From Umezawaea sp049997955 (GTDB lineage Bacteria > Actinomycetota > Actinomycetes > Mycobacteriales > Pseudonocardiaceae): 64,000 nucleotides of DNA. Every line of letters starts with the position of its first letter. The stretch's first letter is position 1. The stretch lies in assembly GCA_049997955.1 (NCBI GenBank), contig JAEBDY010000007.1:1-64000 (forward strand), given 5' to 3'. Of the stretch, positions 58,530 through 64,000 are shown one piece after another. The notes under the pieces are model-generated. The model saw nothing but the letters and a program-made list of their open reading frames with translations, had not been told where the DNA came from and ran no database searches. The position numbers and the translations under genes are program-made.

Positions 58530-59522
58530 CTAGATGTTGGTGATCACTTCGTTGCCGTAGGCGGCCAGGGTTTTTTCCTTGTCGTCGTGCATGAGGTACA
58601 GGGCGAAGTTGGTTACGCCTATTTCCTTCAGCTCCTGCAGTTTGTCCACGTGGGACTGTGCTGGGCCTGTCAGGCAGAACCTGTCCACGATCTCGTCGGG
58701 GACGAAGTCCGTTGACCTGTTGCCCGCCTTGCCGTGGTGGCTGTAGTCGTAGCCCTCTCTGCCCTTGATGTAGTCGGTCAGTGCTTCGGGGACCACGCCC
58801 GAGTCGCCGTACCTGGTGACCAGGTCCGCCACGTGGTTTCCCACCATGCCGCCGAACCAGCGGAGCTGGTCGCGTTGGTGCGGCAGGTCCGTGCCCACGT
58901 AGGCGGGGGCCGCTACGCACATCGTGATGTTGCCGGGGTCTCGTCCCGCTGCTGTCGCGGCGTCTCGCACCGAGCCGATGGTCCACCTGGCGATGTCCGG
59001 GTCCGCTGTTTGCAGGATGAAGCCGTCCGCCTGCTCCCCGACCATCTTCAGAGCTTTCGGGCCGTAGGCGGCCATCCAGATCTCCAGCTTCCCGTTCCTG
59101 ACCCAGGGGATGCGGACCGGGGTGCCGTGGTGTTCCACCTCCCTGCCCTCGGCCAGTTCCTTGATGACCGTCATGGCCTTGCCCAGCGTCGCCAGTGTCG
59201 CCGGGGGTTGGCCGATGACGCGCCTCGCCGAGTCGCCCCTGCCGATGCCGCAGACCGTGCGGTTGCCGAACATGTCGTTCAGCGTGGCGAACAGGGACGC
59301 CGTGACGGACCAGTCCCTCGTGCTGGGGTTGGTCACCATCGGGCCCACCACGAGGTTCTTCGTGGCCGCGAGGACCTGGGAGTAGATGACGAACGGTTCC
59401 TGCCAGAGCACGGCCGAGTCGAACGTCCAGCCGTACTGGAAGCCGTTGTCCTCTGCCGACTTCATGCCCGCCACGACATCGCTCGCGGGCGGGTCGGTTT
59501 GCAGCACCACACCGAAGTCCAC
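58530..59522 (-). CDS. LLM-class F420-dependent oxidoreductase of the dihydropyrimidinase-linked family
   Basis: A 330-residue luciferase-like TIM-barrel protein (MDFGVVLQTDPPASDVVAGM, GIGRGDSARRVIGQPPATL, PWVRNGKLEIWMAAYGPKAL). It resembles the CPS_4043-type F420 family commonly encoded beside dihydropyrimidinases. GTG 59522 has GGAAAGGG upstream, 14 nt after the dihydropyrimidinase gene. It might perform the reductive or oxidative step that a PydA-type dehydrogenase does elsewhere; this is a hypothesis. Confidence 0.85.
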   Translation of the reverse strand: MDFGVVLQTDPPASDVVAGMKSAEDNGFQYGWTFDSAVLWQEPFVIYSQVLAATKNLVVGPMVTNPSTRDWSVTASLFATLNDMFGNRTVCGIGRGDSARRVIGQPPATLATLGKAMTVIKELAEGREVEHHGTPVRIPWVRNGKLEIWMAAYGPKALKMVGEQADGFILQTADPDIARWTIGSVRDAATAAGRDPGNITMCVAAPAYVGTDLPHQRDQLRWFGGMVGNHVADLVTRYGDSGVVPEALTDYIKGREGYDYSHHGKAGNRSTDFVPDEIVDRFCLTGPAQSHVDKLQELKEIGVTNFALYLMHDDKEKTLAAYGNEVITNI

Positions 59523-59536
59523 GTTGTCGCCCTTTC

Positions 59537-60922
59537 CTAGACCAGGTACTGGTTGAGGTCGCGGCCGAGGAACCTGCCGTGGCCCGCGCCGCCGTGGAAA
59601 CCCCTGTCGTCCACCACGACCTTGCCCCGCGACAGCACGGTGTCGACCTTCCCGACCAGCTCCATGCCCTCGTACGCCGAGTAGTCCACGTTCATGTGGT
59701 GCGTGGCCGCCGAGAGGGTCTGCTCCGCCGTGGGGTCGTACACCACGATGTCGGCGTCCGCGCCCGGTGCGATGACGCCCTTGCGCGGGTAGAGGCCGAA
59801 CATGCGGGCCGGGGTGGTGGAGCTGATCTCGACCCAGCGTTCGAGGGTCAGTTCGCCGCGCACGACGCCCTGGTGCAGCAGGTCCATGCGGTGTTCCACG
59901 CCCGGCATGCCGTTGGGGATCTTGGAGAAGTCCCCCCTCCCCAGTTCCTTCTGGTCCTTGAAGCAGAACGGGCAGTGGTCGGTCGACACCAGCGACAGGT
60001 CGTTGGTGCGCAGGCCGCGCCACAGCTCGGTCTGGTGCTCCTTCGGGCGCAGCGGGGGAGAGGCGACGTACTTGGCGCCCTCGAAGTCCGGCTTCGCCAG
60101 GTCCTCCAGCGACAGGAACAGGTACTGCGGGCAGGTTTCCGCGAACACGTTCTGGCCGGTGTCGCGGGCCTTCGCCACGGCGTCCAGGGCGTGCGACGCC
60201 GACAGGTGCACGATGTAGAGCGGTGCGCCCGTCACCTTGGCCAAGGCGATGGCGCGGGACGTGGCCTCGCCTTCCAGTTCCGGTGGCCTGGTGAGGCCGT
60301 GCTGGACCGGGTCGGTGTGGCCGTTGGCCAGCGCCTGGGCGACCAGCTCGTCGATCGCGATGCCGTTCTCGGCGTGCATCATGATCGTGGCGCCCGTCTC
60401 GCGGGCCTTCTGCATCGCGCGCAGGATCTCGCCGTCGGTCGCGTAGAAGACGCCGGGGTAGGCCATGAACATCTTGAACGTGTTCACGCCCGCGTCGATG
60501 CAGGACTCCATCTCCTTCAACGACGTGTCGTTGACGTCGGAGACGATCATGTGGAACCCGTAGTCGACCGCGCAGTTCCCGTCCGCCTTGGTGTGCCACT
60601 TGTCCAGTGTGGACAGCAGCGACGTCCCCTTGGCCTGCACGGCGAAGTCGATGATCGTCGTCGTGCCGCCCCACGCGGCGGCGACCGTGCCGGTCTCGAA
60701 GGTGTCCGCGGAGGACGTGCCGCCGAACGGCATCTCCATGTGCGTGTGGCCGTCGATGCCGCCGGGGATCACGTACTTGCCCGTGGCGTCGATGACGGTG
60801 TCGGCCTGGACCTCGAAGCCCGGTGCCACGAGCGCGGCGATCTTCTCGCCCTGCACCAGCACGTCTGCGGCCACCGGGCCCGTCGCGTTGACGACGGTGC
60901 CGCCGCGGATCAGGGTGCTCAC
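59537..60922 (-). CDS. Dihydropyrimidinase / hydantoinase
   Basis: A 461-residue cyclic amidohydrolase with the metal motif GGIDGHTHMEMPFGG (His59, His61), carbamylated Lys150 in NTFKMFMAYPG, MHAENG, and the later HLSASHALDAV and STDHCPF metal-site segments. It opens dihydrouracil/dihydrothymine or hydantoin rings. GTG 60922 overlaps the stop of the nitrilase gene (GTGA). Confidence 0.94.
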   Translation of the reverse strand: MSTLIRGGTVVNATGPVAADVLVQGEKIAALVAPGFEVQADTVIDATGKYVIPGGIDGHTHMEMPFGGTSSADTFETGTVAAAWGGTTTIIDFAVQAKGTSLLSTLDKWHTKADGNCAVDYGFHMIVSDVNDTSLKEMESCIDAGVNTFKMFMAYPGVFYATDGEILRAMQKARETGATIMMHAENGIAIDELVAQALANGHTDPVQHGLTRPPELEGEATSRAIALAKVTGAPLYIVHLSASHALDAVAKARDTGQNVFAETCPQYLFLSLEDLAKPDFEGAKYVASPPLRPKEHQTELWRGLRTNDLSLVSTDHCPFCFKDQKELGRGDFSKIPNGMPGVEHRMDLLHQGVVRGELTLERWVEISSTTPARMFGLYPRKGVIAPGADADIVVYDPTAEQTLSAATHHMNVDYSAYEGMELVGKVDTVLSRGKVVVDDRGFHGGAGHGRFLGRDLNQYLV

Positions 60923-61761
60923 GGCTGCACCAGCGAGTCGTAGGTGTCCGGCCTGCGGTCGCGGTAGAACGCCCACAGGTCGCGGACCTCGGTGAGCAGG
61001 TCCATGTCCAGGTCGCGGACGACGATCTCCTCCTCGGTGTCCGACGCCGCCTCGCCCACGAGCTGGCCGCGCGGGTCCGCGAAGTACGTCTGGCCGTAGA
61101 AGTCGTTCTCGCCGAGCGGTTCTACGCCGACGCGGTTGATCGTGCCGACGAAGTACTCGTTCGCCACGGCCGCGGCGGGCTGCTCCAGCCGCCACAGGTA
61201 CTCCGACAGGCCGCGGCTCGTCGCCGACGGGTTGAACACGATCTTCGCGCCCGCCAGGCCGAGCGCCCGCCAGCCCTCGGGGAAGTGGCGCTCGTAGCAG
61301 ATGTAGACGCCGATGCGGCCGACCGCGGTGTCGAACACCGGGTAGCCCAGGTTGCCGGGCTTGAAGTAGAACTTCTCCCAGAACCCCTTCACCTGGGGGA
61401 TGTGGTTCTTGCGGTGCTTGCCGAGGTACGTCCCGTCCGCGTCGATCACCGCCGCGGTGTTGTAGTAGACGCCCGGCTGCTCCTCCTCGTACATCGGCAC
61501 CACGAGCACGACGCCGTGCTGCGCGGCGACCTCGCACATCAGCCGGGTCGTCGGACCGTCGGGGATCTGCTCGGTGTAGGAGTAGTAGTCCGCGTCCTGC
61601 ACCTGGCAGAAGTACGGGCCGTAGAACAGCTCCTGCAAGCAGATCACCTGCGCGCCCTGCGAGGCGGCGGTGGCGATGGCCGCGACCGCGTTCGCGATCA
61701 TCGACTCCTTGTCGCCGGTCCACTTCGCCTGGATCAGACCGGCTCGGACGATGTTCGTCAC
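60919..61761 (-). CDS. Beta-ureidopropionase-like nitrilase-superfamily amidohydrolase
   Basis: A 280-residue nitrilase-fold enzyme with catalytic Glu44 (LQELFYGPYF), Lys118 (HRKNHIP) and Cys155 (YICYERHFPEGW). The close match to N-carbamoyl-beta-alanine amidohydrolases plus the adjacent dihydropyrimidinase fixes the likely role: hydrolysing N-carbamoyl-beta-alanine to beta-alanine, CO2 and ammonia. It overlaps both neighbours by 4 nt. Confidence 0.92.
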   Translation of the reverse strand: MTNIVRAGLIQAKWTGDKESMIANAVAAIATAASQGAQVICLQELFYGPYFCQVQDADYYSYTEQIPDGPTTRLMCEVAAQHGVVLVVPMYEEEQPGVYYNTAAVIDADGTYLGKHRKNHIPQVKGFWEKFYFKPGNLGYPVFDTAVGRIGVYICYERHFPEGWRALGLAGAKIVFNPSATSRGLSEYLWRLEQPAAAVANEYFVGTINRVGVEPLGENDFYGQTYFADPRGQLVGEAASDTEEEIVVRDLDMDLLTEVRDLWAFYRDRRPDTYDSLVQP

Positions 61762-63311
61762 TTGATCATCCCCTCGTTGGTGCGGTCGGTCGCTGTCCGC
61801 GACAGTGCCAGGTAGGTGACGAGTCCGCCCACCAGGCCGACCACCCAGTTGTAGTCGTAGAGCGGCTTGAGGAACGGGATCAGCCCGTCGGCCGGGAACG
61901 GGCCGCCGTAGGCGCCGCCGACCGCGAGCACGCCGCCGACGACGGTCGCCACGACCGCGTGCCAGTTCCACCCGCCGGTGAACCAGTAGGCCCCCTTGCC
62001 GTCCATGTACAGCGCGTCCAGTTCGATCCGGGTCTTGCCGAGCAGCCAGTACCCGGCGATGAACACGCCCGCCACCGACGCCAGCAGGCCGCCGTAGAAG
62101 CCCAGCCACGCGAAGATGTAGATGCTCGGGTCGGAGATCAGCCGCCACGGCTGGATCACCACGCCGATCACGCCGGTGATCAGGCCACCGACCGCGAACG
62201 TGATGCGCCGCGGGAAGGCGTTGGAGAAGTCGTACGACGGGCTGACCACGTTCGCCGCCAGGTTCGCCGAGATCGTCGCCAGCACCAGCGCGATCAGCGC
62301 GACGACCACGACCAGCGGGTTGTCGAACCGGCTCGCGAGCGTCGCCGGGTCCCAGATCGCCTCGCCGTACAGCGCGATCGAGCCGGACGTCGTCAGGATC
62401 GCCACGATCGCGATGAACGACATCGTCGTGGGCAGACCCAGCACCTGGCCGAGCACCTGCTTCCTCTGGCTACCGCCGAACCGGGTGAAGTCCGGCATGT
62501 TGAGCGACAGCGTCGACCAGAACGCGATCATGCCCATCAGCGACGGGAAGAACACCTTCCAGAAGTCCGCGCCCCACCCCAGCTTCGACGGCTCGGACAG
62601 GATCGGCCCGAAGCCGCCCGCCTTCACGGCGACGTAGGCCAGCAGGATCAGGAACCCGACCGACACCAGCGGCGCGGTCCAGTTCTCGAACTTGCGGATC
62701 GCCTCCATGCCGCGCCAGATGATCAGCATCTGCACGACCCAGAACCCCAGGAAGCACAGCCACAGCGTCCACTTCTGCCCCAGCACCTCGGGCGCGGTCA
62801 ACCACCAGCCGCCGACCAGCTTGCCCACGATCACGTGCAGCGCCAGCCCGCCGACCCACGTCTGGATGCCGAACCACGCGCACGCGATGAACGCCCTCAG
62901 CAGCGCCACCAGGTTCGCCCCGCGCACCCCGTAGAACGCGCGGGCGAACACCGGGAACGGGATGCCGTACTTCGTGCCCGCGTGGCTGTTCAGCAGCATC
63001 GGGACCAGCACGATCAGGTTGCCGAGCGTGATGGTCATGAAGGCCTGGATCCAGTCCATGCCCAACGCGATCAGCGACGCGGCGAGCGTGTAGCTGGGGA
63101 TGTTGTGCGCCATCCCCATCCACAGCGCGAAGAAGTTGTACGTCGTCCAGGTCCGCTGCTCCAGCGGCACCGGGGCCAGTTCGGGGTTGAAGTACCGGCT
63201 CTCCGAGATCCCCGAGAAGTCGCGCAGCTCGACTCGGCCATCCGGGTGACTGATCTGCTTCGTCGATGTGATCCGGCTTGCGGAGGTGGGCTCTGACGGG
63301 TCGACGGCCAT
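61758..63311 (-). CDS. NCS1-family uracil/hydantoin/allantoin permease
   Basis: A 517-residue nucleobase:cation symporter-1 with 12 hydrophobic segments. Family segments are FFALWMGMAHNIPSYTLAAS, PVFARAFYGVRGANLVALLR, WFGIQTWVGGLALHV and NLAANVVSPSYDFSNAFPRR. First gene of the pyrimidine/hydantoin operon, supplying the ring substrate. The exact substrate cannot be set from sequence. Confidence 0.93.
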   Translation of the reverse strand: MAVDPSEPTSASRITSTKQISHPDGRVELRDFSGISESRYFNPELAPVPLEQRTWTTYNFFALWMGMAHNIPSYTLAASLIALGMDWIQAFMTITLGNLIVLVPMLLNSHAGTKYGIPFPVFARAFYGVRGANLVALLRAFIACAWFGIQTWVGGLALHVIVGKLVGGWWLTAPEVLGQKWTLWLCFLGFWVVQMLIIWRGMEAIRKFENWTAPLVSVGFLILLAYVAVKAGGFGPILSEPSKLGWGADFWKVFFPSLMGMIAFWSTLSLNMPDFTRFGGSQRKQVLGQVLGLPTTMSFIAIVAILTTSGSIALYGEAIWDPATLASRFDNPLVVVVALIALVLATISANLAANVVSPSYDFSNAFPRRITFAVGGLITGVIGVVIQPWRLISDPSIYIFAWLGFYGGLLASVAGVFIAGYWLLGKTRIELDALYMDGKGAYWFTGGWNWHAVVATVVGGVLAVGGAYGGPFPADGLIPFLKPLYDYNWVVGLVGGLVTYLALSRTATDRTNEGMIK

Positions 63312-63465
63312 CGGTCACATCCCTGTTACGCTGGCGAAACAGCGTGGTCGGTGTGCGCTTTCCATCCCGGAATCCTGGGATGGCGGGTGCGCCGGGGGCA
63401 GTGTCGAAGTGTCCACGCTTCTCATGATCAGTGAACACTCCGTCGGTTGCACGTCGATCGACGGT

Positions 63466-64000
63466 TCAGGGACCGAGCCGCTCGCGGACCTCCTGGGCCC
63501 GGTACTCGTCGCCGAACGCCTCGTAGAGCTCCAGGGCTTCCCGGTAGGTCTCGTTCGCCTCGTCGGCCCGGTCCAGATCCGCGTAGGCGGAGCCGAGGCT
63601 CACCAGCGTGATCGCGGTGCCGAACCGGTCGTCACGCCTGCGGTGGACCTCCAGCGAGGCCGCGTAGTGGTCGAGGGCGAGGTCGAGCCGCCCCGTGGCG
63701 TGGTGGGCCTTCCCGAGGCCGTGCAACGTGATCGCCTCGCCACCCTCGTGCCCCCACTCCCGGTGCACGACCAGCGCCTCGCGGAAGTGCGCGGCCGCCT
63801 CGTCCGCCCTGCCGAGAACCAGGCAGGTCTCGCCCATGTTCGCGAGGCTGATGCCGAGTCCGCGGGGGTCGTGGACCTCCCGCCTGATGCCCAGCGAACG
63901 CTCGCAGCAGGCGAGGGCCAGGTCCGCGCGGCCCATCTCCCGGTAGGTCGCGCCCAGGACGATCAGCGCGGCGCCGACACCGATCCGGTCGTCCAGTTCC
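63466..64000 (-). CDS. TPR-repeat protein, C-terminal part (runs off the window)
   Basis: At least 178 codons, open at the window edge, made of about four TPR units (e.g. ISLANMGETCLVLGRADEAA, ITLHGLGKAHHATGRLDLAL, ITLVSLGSAYADLDRADEAN) with C-terminal LYEAFGDEYRAQEVRERLGP. This resembles the C-terminal sensor part of the NB-ARC/TPR or AfsR-type proteins in this window. The N-terminal domains are outside the window, so class is undecided. Confidence 0.75.
   Translation of the reverse strand, partial: ELDDRIGVGAALIVLGATYREMGRADLALACCERSLGIRREVHDPRGLGISLANMGETCLVLGRADEAAAHFREALVVHREWGHEGGEAITLHGLGKAHHATGRLDLALDHYAASLEVHRRRDDRFGTAITLVSLGSAYADLDRADEANETYREALELYEAFGDEYRAQEVRERLGP

Noticed and set aside
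57577..58986. 469-codon minus-strand open frame across the LuxR gene and the repeat tract
   Set aside because: Low-complexity Pro/Ser/Arg/His composition, opposite a real LuxR gene and a repeat array; no start signal.

Overview
The window is high-GC actinobacterial DNA with strong codon bias, many GTG/TTG starts and frequent ATGA/GTGA stop-start overlaps. Several families point to a filamentous actinomycete, most likely Pseudonocardiales (Saccharothrix/Lentzea/Actinosynnema-like). These are a conservon (NIT-domain kinase, roadblock, DUF742, GTPase, P450), phosphatidylinositol-mannoside synthesis genes, a SARP-NB-ARC-TPR regulator, DUF5753/DUF397 regulators and bacterial NLR-like STAND ATPases. 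The genus is an inference from gene content.

Layout. 1-354: 3' end of 23S rRNA, 5S rRNA and terminator. 590-9901: purine-catabolic operon on the minus strand (hydroxyisourate hydrolase, three-subunit xanthine dehydrogenase, 8-oxoguanine deaminase, guanine deaminase, NCS2 permease, AtzF-C-like domain protein), divergent from a PucR regulator. 10370-12235: secreted DUF1996 protein with a Q/N/G-rich insert, followed 3 nt later by an Imm1-type immunity gene. 12956-15094: NB-ARC/TPR protein with a RHIM-like N-terminal motif. 14974-21125: sugar-nucleotide dehydrogenase/GT-B-like locus divergent from a SARP-NB-ARC-TPR regulator, with an 11-bp direct repeat at 22-bp period between them. 21126-24000: gene-poor tract with a tiny secreted peptide, a hypothetical gene and decayed DUF5753/DUF397 genes. 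24150-25079: secreted beta-propeller. 25335-30571: conservon. 30610-33091: tryptophanase and indole prenyltransferase. 33644-36464: 3-hydroxyacyl-CoA dehydrogenase and tachylectin-like propeller. 36615-43167: ethanolamine permease, gamma-glutamyl ligase, amidohydrolase, aldehyde dehydrogenase, SDR and FadR regulator, probably a gamma-glutamylated-amine route. 43234-44965: small membrane proteins and a GNAT. 45004-57524: the conserved actinobacterial thrS-HIT-pgsA-patA-pimA-nudix block, interrupted between HIT and pgsA by about 6.2 kb carrying two tandem RHIM-motif NLRs, yceI and an XRE-DUF5753 regulator. 57625-58529: small LuxR protein, then a repeat-rich gene-free tract. 58530-63311: reductive pyrimidine/hydantoin catabolism (LLM oxidoreductase, dihydropyrimidinase, beta-ureidopropionase-like nitrilase, NCS1 permease). 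63466-64000: 3' part of a TPR gene.

Most notable are: three NLR-like ATPases that all begin with an N-x-x-S-G-x3-G-x-V-V-Q motif resembling the RHIM-like bacterial amyloid signalling motifs; two of them sitting inside a core phospholipid operon and apparently leaderless; a DUF1996-Imm1 pair arranged like a toxin-immunity couple; and a compact tryptophanase-prenyltransferase locus.
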